From Bacteroidales bacterium (GTDB lineage Bacteria; Bacteroidota; Bacteroidia; Bacteroidales; UBA932): a stretch of 64,000 bases of DNA. The notes under the pieces were generated by a model, which did no database searches, was not told the DNA's origin, and worked only from the letters and a program-made list of their open reading frames with translations. The stretch covers positions 1 to 64,000 of the forward strand of contig JAFSPG010000016.1 in the NCBI GenBank assembly GCA_017443025.1, read 5' to 3'. Every line of letters starts with the position of its first letter. The first letter of the stretch is position 1. The position numbers and the translations under genes were made by a program. Below are positions 17,498 through 26,484 of this stretch, one piece after another.

Positions 17498-18856
17498 TTA
17501 TGCCATTTCTTTAATCATAAGGTTGATGCCGTCCTGGAGGATTGACTGAATGTCATTCTTGGACGGATCCACGAATTCGCAGAGGGCGAGGTCTTCGGGA
17601 AGAAGCTCATAAATGCCGAACTTCTCCATCTTGTCGATATCGCCGGCAAGGCAGGCCTTGATGAGATAGATGGGGAATATATCCACAGGCAGGACCTTGG
17701 AATAGACGTCCGAAACGACGAAGGCCCTCAGACCGCCGTGCATATTGGTATCCATCGCATATTTTTTCCTGGGGAAAAGCCAGGAGAAATAGGCCTTGCT
17801 CGAGGAGAACTGGCTTGTGCGGAATGGCTTGGCCCAGCCGAGCAGTTCCCTCTCGGTGCCTTCGTGGAGAAGGGTGACCTGATCGTCGAAGAAGCCGAGG
17901 CTTCCGTTTTCTCCGACATTGGTTCCGGTAAGGGCGTCGCCGCTGATGTAGCGTACGGCTCCTTTTTCGGTGTCGACCTTATCGGCGATGGCGCTCATGG
18001 GCATGCCGGGGAAGGCGTCAACGTAGCAGGGATCCTTTGCAAGAGGGCCGGTGACGGCGACTTTTCTGGAAAGGTCGAGCTTGCCGGTATTAAGGAGACG
18101 TCCGATGGCGGCCAGCATCAGCAGGGATACGGTCCAGACCGTCTCGCCTTTCTTGATGGGGGAGATGTTGGCAATCTGGATACCGACGTTGCCTGCGGGA
18201 TGTTTTCCGCTGATGACGTGCTGGATGACGTTTTCTACCTTGTGGAAGGGTGAACTCGAACTTGTTTCACCGCGGATGGAGAAGTGTACGCCGCCTTTGG
18301 TGAGTTTGGCGAGGGCTTCTACTGCGGTCTGGATGGCGGCGAGGTCGTCCTTGAGGGTAAAGTCAGTGTCGGCGGCAAGCGGGGCTGTGGAGAAGGCCGA
18401 GATGAAAATGGCCTTCGGAGATGCTTCAGGATCAGCTACGATGCCGTAAGGGCGCTGGATGAATGCAACCCAGAGGCCGCTCTTCAAGAGGAGATCTTTG
18501 ATCTCTTCGGCCGTCATGGAGCCTACGCCCTTTCCGCCGAAATCTACTGCCATCTGCTCCTTGTCAGCCTTTATGCGCACTTCGAGAAGCTTTCTCTTTT
18601 CTCCGCGAACAATCTCCGTAACAACTCCGCTGACGGGGCTGGTCACGAGGATCGAGGGGCGCTGCTTGTCTGCCAGAACCGGGGAGCCGGCCAGAACTTT
18701 GTCGCCTTCACGCACCAGCAGGCGCGGCGCAAAACCCTTGAAATCAGTAGGTTTTACAGCGACAATGTCAGGAACGATCCGCTTTCCGGTTATCTGGGCT
18801 GCCACTCCCGAGATGGGAATGTCAAGCCCGCGTTTCAGGTTGATGATGTTTGACAT
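17498..18856 (-). CDS. nqrA: Na+-NQR subunit A
   Basis: 452 residues, soluble peripheral subunit near the quinone site. The start MSNIINLKRGLDIPISG matches family starts (I-x-x-K-x-GLDIPI-x-G). First gene of the operon. The promoter box TAAATTTG lies on the minus strand at 18893-18900, about 37 nt upstream. The operon is divergent from the uvrD-like helicase gene. Confidence 0.96.
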   Translation of the reverse strand: MSNIINLKRGLDIPISGVAAQITGKRIVPDIVAVKPTDFKGFAPRLLVREGDKVLAGSPVLADKQRPSILVTSPVSGVVTEIVRGEKRKLLEVRIKADKEQMAVDFGGKGVGSMTAEEIKDLLLKSGLWVAFIQRPYGIVADPEASPKAIFISAFSTAPLAADTDFTLKDDLAAIQTAVEALAKLTKGGVHFSIRGETSSSSPFHKVENVIQHVISGKHPAGNVGIQIANISPIKKGETVWTVSLLMLAAIGRLLNTGKLDLSRKVAVTGPLAKDPCYVDAFPGMPMSAIADKVDTEKGAVRYISGDALTGTNVGENGSLGFFDDQVTLLHEGTERELLGWAKPFRTSQFSSSKAYFSWLFPRKKYAMDTNMHGGLRAFVVSDVYSKVLPVDIFPIYLIKACLAGDIDKMEKFGIYELLPEDLALCEFVDPSKNDIQSILQDGINLMIKEMA

Positions 18857-18892
18857 TATTGTTGCTTTAAAAAATTAATTTCCAAATCGGGG

Positions 18893-18900
18893 CAAATTTA
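18893..18900 (-). promoter_or_regulatory. -7 box for nqrABCDEF
   Basis: Minus-strand TAAATTTG, 37 nt from the nqrA ATG. No clear -33 element. Confidence 0.6.
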
Positions 18901-18922
18901 CTCAAAATTTCTCACTTATTTG

Positions 18923-18952
18923 TTGAAATCCCTTAAGAATTTGTTAAGTTTG
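18923..18952 (+). promoter_or_regulatory. Promoter of the UvrD-like helicase gene (-33 and -7)
   Basis: TTG (18923-18925), 19 nt spacer, TAAGTTTG (18945-18952). Unusually for this genome an AGGAGGT Shine-Dalgarno (18978-18984) follows, 5 nt before ATG 18990. Confidence 0.65.
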
Positions 18953-18989
18953 TACAATAAAAATTTGTTGATTCTCCAGGAGGTCGATG

Positions 18990-21434
18990 ATGAACGAAAC
19001 CGTGATATTGAATGACCTTGATCCCAGGCAGAAAGAAGCTGTTGTCCACACCGACGGTCCATCGCTGATCGTAGCGGGAGCCGGCTCAGGAAAAACCCGT
19101 GTGCTGACGAGCCGAATCGCCTGGTTGCTATGCAAAGGCACCGATCCTTCCCGTATCCTGGCCCTTACCTTTACCCGTAAGGCCGCAGGCGAGATGAAGG
19201 ACCGTATTGCCGCCATGGCCGGAGTTTCACTCGCCCGAAAACTCTGCATGGGCACTTTCCACTCGGTTTTCGTGCGTTTTCTGAGGCAGTATCACGAGCT
19301 TCTCGGCTACCCGAAGGATTTTACCATCTATGATACCGGTGATTCCACCAGCGCCATAAAGCATTGCGTACAGGAACTCAAGCTCGACGAAAAGGTATAT
19401 AAGCCTAAAGAAGTCCTGTCGCGGATTTCGATGGCCAAGAACAATCTCTGCACTTCTGAAGCGTATGCGGCAAATACTGCGGCAATCACCAACGACCGCC
19501 AGGCCCGCAAGCCCGAAATCCACAGGATTTACGCCAAATACCAGCAGGTGATGCTGGCCAACGGAGTAATGGACTTCGACGACATTCTCCTGAATATGAA
19601 CAAGCTGCTCACCTTGAAGGATGCTTCCGGTGAGCCCGTCGTGAATCAGATTGCGGGGCTGTTCGATTACGTCCTCGTGGATGAGTACCAGGATACAAAC
19701 CTTTCCCAGTACCTTATTCTGAGGAAGCTCTGTCAGTTCCATCGGAACATCTGCGTGGTGGGCGATGATTCCCAGTCGATATATGCCTTCCGAGGGGCTA
19801 AAATCGAGAATATGCTGAATTTCAAGAAGGACTATCCTGAAATGAAGCTGTTTGCCCTGGAGTGCAACTACCGTTCTACCGAAAATATCGTCGCAGCCGC
19901 TAATACCCTTATCGCCAAGAATGCCGCCAGAATACCCAAGACATGTTTTTCCAGCAGGGAAGCAGGAGAAAAAATCGTGCTTGAGAAGACGTACAGCGAG
20001 ATGGAAGAGGCTTCTGCAATAGCCTCGGCAATTATCCGTAGGATAAGGGAAAACGGAGCATCATATCAGGATTTTGGCATTCTGTATCGCACCAATGCTC
20101 AGTCGCGGGCAATAGAAGAGGCACTTCGCAAGCGCAATCTGCCGTATTTCATTTTCTCGGGGAATTCCTTCTATGAGAGAGCCGAAATCAAGGATATGAT
20201 GGCTTACCTGAAGCTGATTGTCAACCCCCGCGACGACGAAGCCTTCCGCCGCGTAATCAACAAGCCGGCCAGGGGAATAGGGGATACATCACTTGCCGTA
20301 ATAGCCACCGTAGCTTCTGCGGAAGGAAAGTCCTTTTTCGAAGCCGCCTGCTCTCCGGGGCTTGAGGAATATGGCATCAAGTCGGGCGCGCTTGGAAGAA
20401 TCAGGGAGTTTACGGCAATGATATTGGCTCACAATGCCTTGCAGGGCGATAAAGATGCATATTCGCTGACCCTTTCCATTGCTGAAAAATCAGGGTTGTA
20501 CAGATTCTTCAAGGAAGATACTACAATTGAAGGCCAGTCGCGCCTGGCCAACATCGATGAGCTATTCAACAGCGTCAAGGGCTATATCGATGAGCGCAAC
20601 AACAGCTATATCGAGGATATGATAGCCGACGGGCAGATTAACGACGGCTCCGCCGTTCCTGCCGAAAGCCTTCCGCAGGTAAGCCTGTCGGATTACCTAG
20701 AAAGCACGTCGCTGCTCAGCGCCACCGATGTCGCTGACGATGAAACCGCCAACCGTATCGCCCTGATGACCGTTCATTCCGCCAAGGGACTGGAGTTTCC
20801 TTACGTATTCGTGGCGGGAATGGAAGAGAATCTCTTTCCCTCCGGAGGAATGATGATAACTCCGCAGGAGCTGGAGGAAGAAAGGCGCCTCTTCTATGTG
20901 GCGATGACAAGGGCCAAGCAGGCTCTTTGCCTTTCCTTCGCAACGGCCAGGATGCGAAACGGAAAGCGCGAGGCCAATTCTCCCAGCCGCTTCCTCAAGG
21001 AAATCGATTCGAAGTACATCGCCAACCCTTATGTGGTTCAGGATATCGCCGACGATGGAGACTCTGGCCTGGTATCCCGCCTCTTGCGAGGAGGTTCCTC
21101 CGGGCGTCCGTCTTTCCAGGGGGGCTCACGTTCGTCCGCCCCTATGGGGGCCGGCAGGCCATCCGTTCAGCCGCAGCGTCCTCAATACGTTGCCGGCAGC
21201 GGCCCGCGCACGCTGCGCAAGACGAATGCCCCCACTCCCGTGAAGGAAGACTTCGTGCCCGACTCCCCGCTGGATCTGAGAGCCGGAATGAGGATAGAGC
21301 ACAATCGTTTCGGCCTCGGGAACATCATTTCCATTACCGGAGATCCTTCGGCCCTAAAGGCCACAATCCGCTTTGACGCTTCCGGCGAAAAGGTTCTTTT
21401 CCTCCAGTACGCCAAAATCAGGATAGTCCACTGA
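18990..21434 (+). CDS. UvrD/PcrA/Rep-type ATP-dependent DNA helicase
   Basis: 814 residues. Superfamily 1A helicase: Q motif with DPRQKEA near the start, Walker A AGAGSGKT (29-36), Walker B DEYQDT (231-236), GDDSQSIYAFRGA (motif III), and C-terminal motifs LMTVHSAKGLEFPYVF and RRLFYVAMTRAK. The C-terminal 60 residues after a Gly/Ser/Pro-rich linker form a small Tudor-like domain (IEHNRFGLGNIIS), as in PcrA/UvrD. Role in excision repair, replication restart and conflict resolution. Two ATGs are in tandem (18987, 18990); the second is favoured by its spacing to AGGAGGT. Confidence 0.93.
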   Translation: MNETVILNDLDPRQKEAVVHTDGPSLIVAGAGSGKTRVLTSRIAWLLCKGTDPSRILALTFTRKAAGEMKDRIAAMAGVSLARKLCMGTFHSVFVRFLRQYHELLGYPKDFTIYDTGDSTSAIKHCVQELKLDEKVYKPKEVLSRISMAKNNLCTSEAYAANTAAITNDRQARKPEIHRIYAKYQQVMLANGVMDFDDILLNMNKLLTLKDASGEPVVNQIAGLFDYVLVDEYQDTNLSQYLILRKLCQFHRNICVVGDDSQSIYAFRGAKIENMLNFKKDYPEMKLFALECNYRSTENIVAAANTLIAKNAARIPKTCFSSREAGEKIVLEKTYSEMEEASAIASAIIRRIRENGASYQDFGILYRTNAQSRAIEEALRKRNLPYFIFSGNSFYERAEIKDMMAYLKLIVNPRDDEAFRRVINKPARGIGDTSLAVIATVASAEGKSFFEAACSPGLEEYGIKSGALGRIREFTAMILAHNALQGDKDAYSLTLSIAEKSGLYRFFKEDTTIEGQSRLANIDELFNSVKGYIDERNNSYIEDMIADGQINDGSAVPAESLPQVSLSDYLESTSLLSATDVADDETANRIALMTVHSAKGLEFPYVFVAGMEENLFPSGGMMITPQELEEERRLFYVAMTRAKQALCLSFATARMRNGKREANSPSRFLKEIDSKYIANPYVVQDIADDGDSGLVSRLLRGGSSGRPSFQGGSRSSAPMGAGRPSVQPQRPQYVAGSGPRTLRKTNAPTPVKEDFVPDSPLDLRAGMRIEHNRFGLGNIISITGDPSALKATIRFDASGEKVLFLQYAKIRIVH

Positions 21435-21526
21435 CAGATTCCATTGTCAATCATAAGAAAGGTAAAAATTTTGTGTTGCAAAAACCGCTTTTTACGTTTC
21501 TTTGTTTTTGAGGAGAGATGTTTTCA

Positions 21527-21534
21527 TAGTTTTG
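21527..21534 (+). promoter_or_regulatory. -7 box for the DUF4493 lipoprotein gene
   Basis: TAGTTTTG, with a TTTG (21501-21504) 22 nt upstream. It decides the start: the in-frame ATG at 21502 lies upstream of the box, so the ATG at 21559 is used. Confidence 0.65.
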
Positions 21535-21558
21535 CGCATCAAACAAAATTATTGTGCC

Positions 21559-22599
21559 ATGAATGCGTCAAAACTTTCATTTCTTCCTCTGCTTGCAGCA
21601 GTATTTCTTATCTTATCCAGCGCCTGCGACGCCCTTGAGGACACGGTCCGCGGCGAAGGACTTCTTCATTTCTCGCTCGACGGCCCTGGCGTGACCAAGG
21701 CCGGAGTGCCTGACTCGAGCGCTTATCTGCTTAAGGTGGTGTCTTCGTCGGGAAACATCATCTATGACGGCCAGTATGGTGCGGCACCATCGGCTATATC
21801 GGTACCGGCCGGCAACTATACGGTATCCGTCAGGTCCTGCCTGTTCAATCCTCCTTCCTTCAGTACGCCGCTTTACGGCGACGATCAGGTAGTATCGGTA
21901 CCGGCCGGAGAGAGCGTCAACGTTCATCTTAACTGCACTCTTCTGAATTGCGGAGTGAGGCTTGACATCGACTCGTCTTTCCTCACCGGCGCCGAGCAGG
22001 GGGCATTGCTGCTCAGATGTCCTGAAGGAAGCGTGATGTATGGTTATACCGAAGACAGGATAGCCTTCTTCAACCCCGGCGATGTCTCTCTCGTGCTGTC
22101 GTCCTACGGCTCCGACAAAACGCTTATGACGCGCAGCCTCTCGGCCCGAGAAATTCTGAGGCTCAAGGTGTTTTCCAAGTCCGGAGGTTCTTCTTCCGGC
22201 AGCGGCATTACCGTAGCCACCGACACCAGCGCCGTATGGCTTGACGATACTTTTGTCATAGGGTCATCCCCCATGTATGATGTCGCTACCGCCAGGACGA
22301 TGACGGGAGCAGAAGGAGTCTGGGTATATGGCTATATAGTCGGCTGCGCCAGCCCTTTCCTTGGTACTTCGTCCGACACCAATCTGGCCATCTCCGGACG
22401 CACCACGGCCACCGGCAAGGACGAATGCCTGTCGGTGGAACTCGTGAAAGGTGCGTTGAGGGATGCCCTGAATCTTGTATCACATCCTTCCTATCTGGGA
22501 AGGAAGGTCTTTCTCAAAGGCAATATCACGACCTACTACAGTATGCCCGGAATCAAGAAGATAACGGACTGGTCGCTGGATACGCCTCCGGATCAATAG
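21559..22599 (+). CDS. DUF4493 / DUF6359-type surface lipoprotein
   Basis: 346 residues from ATG 21559. The lipoprotein signal ends LSSAC (C23). The region GEGLLHFSLDGPGVTKAG to about residue 150 fits DUF4493 (beta-sandwich, Bacteroides surface lipoproteins, with AAPSAISVPAGNYTVSVRS). The C-terminal 100 residues (GVWVYGYIVGCA to PGIKKITDW) fit the OB-like DUF6359 domain that often follows it. Function unknown; probably outer-membrane surface. The 3' end overlaps the convergent M16 gene by 7 bp, so there is no room for an intrinsic terminator. Confidence 0.75.
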   Translation: MNASKLSFLPLLAAVFLILSSACDALEDTVRGEGLLHFSLDGPGVTKAGVPDSSAYLLKVVSSSGNIIYDGQYGAAPSAISVPAGNYTVSVRSCLFNPPSFSTPLYGDDQVVSVPAGESVNVHLNCTLLNCGVRLDIDSSFLTGAEQGALLLRCPEGSVMYGYTEDRIAFFNPGDVSLVLSSYGSDKTLMTRSLSAREILRLKVFSKSGGSSSGSGITVATDTSAVWLDDTFVIGSSPMYDVATARTMTGAEGVWVYGYIVGCASPFLGTSSDTNLAISGRTTATGKDECLSVELVKGALRDALNLVSHPSYLGRKVFLKGNITTYYSMPGIKKITDWSLDTPPDQ

Positions 22600-25499
22600 C
22601 CGAAGATTTCCTCGAGCGACACAACCTTAACCGGGCCGAGCTTGCGAAGGAAGCCCATGTCGAGGTCTGAAGTATCGCCAACTATGCCGTAAACGTAGGA
22701 TCTTCCGGCAATCCATTTGTTGTGAATGGCCTTGAGGTCATCCATTCCGAGGTTGCCGACCACTTCAAAGGCGGTTTTGTCGGAAGGTTCGGTCAGCCCA
22801 AGTTCCTTATCGGCAAGATACTGATAGATAACATTGATTCCGGTAAGCCTGTTCGTGCGGATTCTGGAGATGATGCCGGTCTTGGCAATCTCGAGGGCTT
22901 TGTCGGACTCCGGCATGTTGTTGATAATGTCGTCGAAGGCGTTGACCGCCTTGGCGAGTTTATCATTCTGCGATGCGATGGAAGCTCTGAACGAAGCCGT
23001 TCCTTTTAGGTGTGTCGGGAGCGAAAGCCATGCACCTGCGCTGTAGGCCAGGGCGCGGGCTTCGCGCATTTCCTGAAATACTATGGCGTTCATACCTCCT
23101 CCGAAGTATTCGTTGAACAGACGTACGCGAGGCTCCTCGGCTGCTTCGTAGCCTTCGCCGCGGTTCGAGTACTGGATGTAATTGAACTGGCGTGCCTTGT
23201 AAGGGGCTACGAATACCTTGCTCTGCGGCGTAACCTGCTGCACAGGGTAGGTCTTTGCGAGGGGTTCCGGTTGTTCTGCCACTTTGTGGTGCTCTTTCAG
23301 CATAGCCTGGAGCGATTCACAGCTCTGAGGTCCGTAGTACAGGATTTTATGCTGCTTTCCGGCGAGAGCCCTCAGGGCTAGAAGGAGTCCTTCGGAGTCT
23401 GCGTCGGCCAATTGTCTTTCCGAAGCCGTGGTGGCTTTTATGAAGTCGGGGCCGTAAGCGATGTAACGCGAAAGGGCCTGACTGCAGGCGCGCTGGTTCA
23501 GTTTGGAATCGGAGCGGCTCTTTTCTACGTCGGTGATGAGGTTCAAGAGTACAAAGTCTTCGCCTACGGCATTATAGAGCAGGTCTTCGGTGATATCAAG
23601 AGCTTTCTCTATGTTCTCGGAAAGTCCACTGATGGTAATGCTGGTAGTGTTTGTACCGGCTTTGAAAGAGAACTCGCAGGCAAGACCGTACATCTGCTTG
23701 GCAATTTCGGATGCTGTCATCGAAGGAGTGCCGAGATAGCCGATATAGTCAGTCGTAAGGTCGAGGAGCGGATTGTCTACCGTACCGTTCTCATAATAGA
23801 AAGTAAGGGTGGCGATATCGTTGAGGGTATTCTGCTTGTAGAGAAGTTCCAGAGGTCCTACGCTGCTTACGGACATATCCTTTGCATAGTCTACGAACAC
23901 GGGCTCGATAGGCTCCGGAACGGAATTCTGAACTTCGGTCAGGAAGTCGCTTGCCGCAGCGCGGTTGGTTACGATAGGAGTAATCTTCGGAGCGTCGATT
24001 TTCTTTATGTCAGGATCGGTTCCGATATGTTTGTTGACGATTACGTAATTGTTGCTACGCAGGTACTTGCCTGCCCAGGCCATCACGTCTTCCTTGGTGA
24101 CGTTTTCAAGTCTTGCAAGCTTGTCTTTTGCTACTTTCCAGGGAGTGCCGGCAACGAAGGCGTTCACATATTCCATCGCCCTAGCCCTGTTGCTGGTGAG
24201 CATGCGCATGCTCTGGAGCTTGAGGTTATTGACGGCGGCCTTCAGGAGCGACTCGTCAAAATCGCCGTTGCGCAGGTTCTCTACTTCATCGAGCATGTTC
24301 GCCGCCACATCAATCAGGGGCTGCCCCTGCCTGGGATAGGCCAGGATCAAGACTTCGCTATAGTCTGTCATATCGTTGAGGAAGCAGAATGCCTGGTTGG
24401 CTTTCTGCTGCTGCAATACGTTGAGGTCTATCAGGCCGGCCATCCCGTTGTAGAGAATGTTGGTGGCAATGAGGCCTATCTCGGATTCAAGGTCCTTGTT
24501 GCCCGGGCAGCGCCAGCCGAGAGTCACGAATTCGGCATCCTGGCCGTAGATGTCGATTTCGACAGGTTCGGTCATTACGTCCTCAGGTTCATACTTGAAT
24601 TCCGGAATTGCCGGATTGGGCTGCCAGTCTCCGAAGTATTTTTCGATGATTTCGACCATGTTGTCTGGGTCAAAATCACCGCTGACGCAGATTGCGCAGT
24701 TGTTCGGAACGTAGTATGTCTCCTTCTGCTTGAGGATTGCCGTAATCGAAGGATTCTTCAGGTGCTCCTGAGTTCCGATAACGGTCTGAGTACCGTAAGG
24801 ATGCTTTTTGAAGAGAGCCTCGTTGAGTTTTTCGAGCATCTTCCTGGTGTCGTTTACCATGCCCATGTTCTTTTCCTCGTAAACAGCTTCAAGTTCGGTG
24901 TGGAAACCTCTTACAACCATATTCTTGAAGCGGTCTGACTGCACCTTGGCCCAGTTTTCAATCTGGTTTGAAGGGATGTATTCCTGGTAGCAGGTAACAT
25001 CTTCCGAGGTGAAGGCGTTCGAGCCCTCGGAGCCGATTATGGACATCATCTTGTCGTACTCGTTGGGGATGGCGATTTTGGATGCCTCGTAGCTCACGGA
25101 GTCTATCTTGTGATAGATTTGCTCCCTTTCCGCCGGATCGGTGGTCTGGCCGTAGATGTCGAAGAGCTGGCGGATTTCCTCCAGCATGGGTTTCTCTGCT
25201 TCATAATCCATCGTACCGAAATGAGTGCTGCCCTTGAACATGATGTGTTCGAGATAGTGGGCGAGCCCGGTGTTGTCGGCGGGGTCATTCTTTCCGCCGG
25301 AACGAACCGCAATGTACGTCTGAATCCTGGGAGTTTCCTTGTTGACGGACATGAAGACTTTCAGTCCGTTGTCAAGAGTGTAGATTTTGGTATCAAGCGG
25401 GTCGCCTGAGAAAGTTTCGTACTTGCCGGAGCAAAGTGAGAGGCCGCACATTAGGGCAGTGCCTGCGACGGCCAGAATGATAATGCTTTTCTTTCCCAT
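22593..25499 (-). CDS. M16 family zinc metallopeptidase (double-domain, exported)
   Basis: 968 residues from ATG 25499 (MGKKSIIILAVAG). Upstream in-frame codons cross the promoter box (25547-25554) and are rejected. A signal sequence with a cysteine (LSLCSG, C23) suggests a lipoprotein. The inverted zinc motif HYLEH is at 81-85 (H81, E84 catalytic, H85), with a distal glutamate in AVYEEKNMG. Four M16-type domains are expected in such a length; the C-terminal half (REMREARALAYSAGA) is the inactive substrate-binding half. It probably degrades peptides in the periplasm. Single-gene unit. Confidence 0.92.
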   Translation of the reverse strand: MGKKSIIILAVAGTALMCGLSLCSGKYETFSGDPLDTKIYTLDNGLKVFMSVNKETPRIQTYIAVRSGGKNDPADNTGLAHYLEHIMFKGSTHFGTMDYEAEKPMLEEIRQLFDIYGQTTDPAEREQIYHKIDSVSYEASKIAIPNEYDKMMSIIGSEGSNAFTSEDVTCYQEYIPSNQIENWAKVQSDRFKNMVVRGFHTELEAVYEEKNMGMVNDTRKMLEKLNEALFKKHPYGTQTVIGTQEHLKNPSITAILKQKETYYVPNNCAICVSGDFDPDNMVEIIEKYFGDWQPNPAIPEFKYEPEDVMTEPVEIDIYGQDAEFVTLGWRCPGNKDLESEIGLIATNILYNGMAGLIDLNVLQQQKANQAFCFLNDMTDYSEVLILAYPRQGQPLIDVAANMLDEVENLRNGDFDESLLKAAVNNLKLQSMRMLTSNRARAMEYVNAFVAGTPWKVAKDKLARLENVTKEDVMAWAGKYLRSNNYVIVNKHIGTDPDIKKIDAPKITPIVTNRAAASDFLTEVQNSVPEPIEPVFVDYAKDMSVSSVGPLELLYKQNTLNDIATLTFYYENGTVDNPLLDLTTDYIGYLGTPSMTASEIAKQMYGLACEFSFKAGTNTTSITISGLSENIEKALDITEDLLYNAVGEDFVLLNLITDVEKSRSDSKLNQRACSQALSRYIAYGPDFIKATTASERQLADADSEGLLLALRALAGKQHKILYYGPQSCESLQAMLKEHHKVAEQPEPLAKTYPVQQVTPQSKVFVAPYKARQFNYIQYSNRGEGYEAAEEPRVRLFNEYFGGGMNAIVFQEMREARALAYSAGAWLSLPTHLKGTASFRASIASQNDKLAKAVNAFDDIINNMPESDKALEIAKTGIISRIRTNRLTGINVIYQYLADKELGLTEPSDKTAFEVVGNLGMDDLKAIHNKWIAGRSYVYGIVGDTSDLDMGFLRKLGPVKVVSLEEIFGY

Positions 25500-25546
25500 A
25501 GTATAGAATGGATTATAGTGTTGTCCAGCTTTATTTTGAGCGATGA

Positions 25547-25554
25547 CAAATATA
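25547..25554 (-). promoter_or_regulatory. -7 box for the M16 peptidase gene
   Basis: Minus-strand TATATTTG, about 48 nt upstream of the ATG at 25499. Confidence 0.6.
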
Positions 25555-25595
25555 TAAAAAATGGCTGAATAATTTCTCGTTGTTGATAAAGTTTG

Positions 25596-25603
25596 TATAT
25601 TTG
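25596..25603 (+). promoter_or_regulatory. -7 box for tRNA-Gly and possibly the S26-PqqD-ABC genes
   Basis: TATATTTG, 14 nt before the tRNA 5' end. No other promoter is evident before the peptidase gene at 25751. Confidence 0.65.
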
Positions 25604-25616
25604 CACTCCACATCAA

Positions 25617-25689
25617 GCGGAATTAGCTCAGTTGGTAGAGCGGCGGCTTCCCAAGCCGCAGGTCACGAGTTCGAACCTCGCATTCCGCT
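25617..25689 (+). tRNA. tRNA-Gly (anticodon CCC)
   Basis: Acceptor GCGGAAT/ATTCCGC, anticodon stem GCGGC/GCCGC with loop TTCCCAA (anticodon CCC), T-loop TTCGAAC, discriminator T as usual for bacterial tRNA-Gly. CCA not encoded. Confidence 0.95.
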
Positions 25690-25692
25690 CCG

Positions 25693-25750
25693 GGCCTGAG
25701 GCCTTTTGGATGAAATTGCGGGCTTGATGGCATTTCGGCCCGCTTTTTTT
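25693..25750 (+). terminator. Two hairpins after tRNA-Gly; the second abuts the next start codon
   Basis: First: GGCC-TGA-GGCC (25693-25703) with four T. Second and stronger: GCGGGC (25718-25723) with GCCCGC (25738-25743), 14-nt loop, then seven T (25744-25750) touching ATG 25751. Either ends the tRNA transcript. If the peptidase operon has no promoter of its own, the second hairpin would act as an attenuator. Confidence 0.65.
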
Positions 25751-26221
25751 ATGGAAAAGCTGATAATAAGCAACGAAGAGATGTTCTCCCATGTATCCGG
25801 GATGCTCGCGCAGGGTAGGCGCGTGACTATTCCGGTGAAGGGTTGCAGCATGCTGCCTACCATCGTCGGAGAGAGGGATCTCGTGGAGCTTGAAGCCTTC
25901 GACACCTATTCACCGGGTGACATAGTTCTCTTCATCCTGGGAGGCCGTTGGATTCTGCACAGGATTCTGCGCTTTGACGCCAAAGGCAATGCTGTTATCA
26001 GGGGCGACGGAGTGCCCGCCGGCTGTGAGATTTGCCCTCCGGAAGGAATCAAGGGAAAGGCTGTCACCATTATCCGTAAAGGCCGCTACCCCTTCAATCC
26101 TTATACCCCGATGAGAATGTTTTGGCTGCGCCTGTGGAACCTTCTGAGGCCTTTCCGCCGCTACATCCTCTATGCTTACCGTCATCTTCCGTGGAACAGA
26201 AAATATTTTAAAAACATATGA
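25751..26221 (+). CDS. S26 (S24/S26-type) signal-peptidase-like protein
   Basis: 156 residues from ATG 25751; longer in-frame starts would translate the terminator hairpin. GCSMLPT holds the catalytic serine (S33). ILHRILRF puts a histidine (H70) where bacterial leader peptidases have lysine, like the Sec11/SipW subtype. IRGDGVP is the following conserved segment. There is no N-terminal membrane helix; the C-terminus is rich in W, R and Y. Its stop overlaps the start of a PqqD-like gene (ATGA). In this context it may process a ribosomally made peptide rather than general exported proteins. Such small S24/S26 members are common next to PqqD in Bacteroidales; function not established. Confidence 0.8.
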   Translation: MEKLIISNEEMFSHVSGMLAQGRRVTIPVKGCSMLPTIVGERDLVELEAFDTYSPGDIVLFILGGRWILHRILRFDAKGNAVIRGDGVPAGCEICPPEGIKGKAVTIIRKGRYPFNPYTPMRMFWLRLWNLLRPFRRYILYAYRHLPWNRKYFKNI

Positions 26222-26481
26222 GACTTAAAGAAGGATACGTACTCAGGACCATCTGCGGCGAGACCATTCTCAGCCCGGAAGGCCTTTCGAAAGTTGACAT
26301 GAGCCGTATAATTTCTCTAAATGATACGGCCGCTTTCCTCTGGAAATCCCTCCAGGATAAGGATTTTACCGCCCAGGATGCGGTAGATCTCCTTACAGGC
26401 GAGTACGATGTTGACGAGCAGACCGCAGCCAGAGATGTTGACGCCCTGGTGGCGAAGTGGCAGGAAATAGGCCTGATTTAG
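26218..26481 (+). CDS. PqqD-like peptide chaperone (RRE fold)
   Basis: 87 residues. The whole protein is a PqqD domain: GYVLRTICGETILSP, then ISLNDTAAFLWKSLQ, a DVDEQTAARDVDALV helix and a final W/L-rich helix (KWQEIGLI). PqqD proteins are winged-helix RiPP recognition elements that deliver leader peptides to a modifying enzyme. No radical SAM enzyme or precursor peptide is seen beside it. It is coupled to the S26-like gene and followed after 3 nt by an ABC exporter. Confidence 0.88.
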   Translation: MRLKEGYVLRTICGETILSPEGLSKVDMSRIISLNDTAAFLWKSLQDKDFTAQDAVDLLTGEYDVDEQTAARDVDALVAKWQEIGLI

Positions 26482-26484
26482 AAG

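Noticed and set aside
23412-24938. 508-codon open frame on the plus strand inside the M16 gene
   Set aside because: Antisense shadow of a gene with an intact HxxEH motif; no conserved features.
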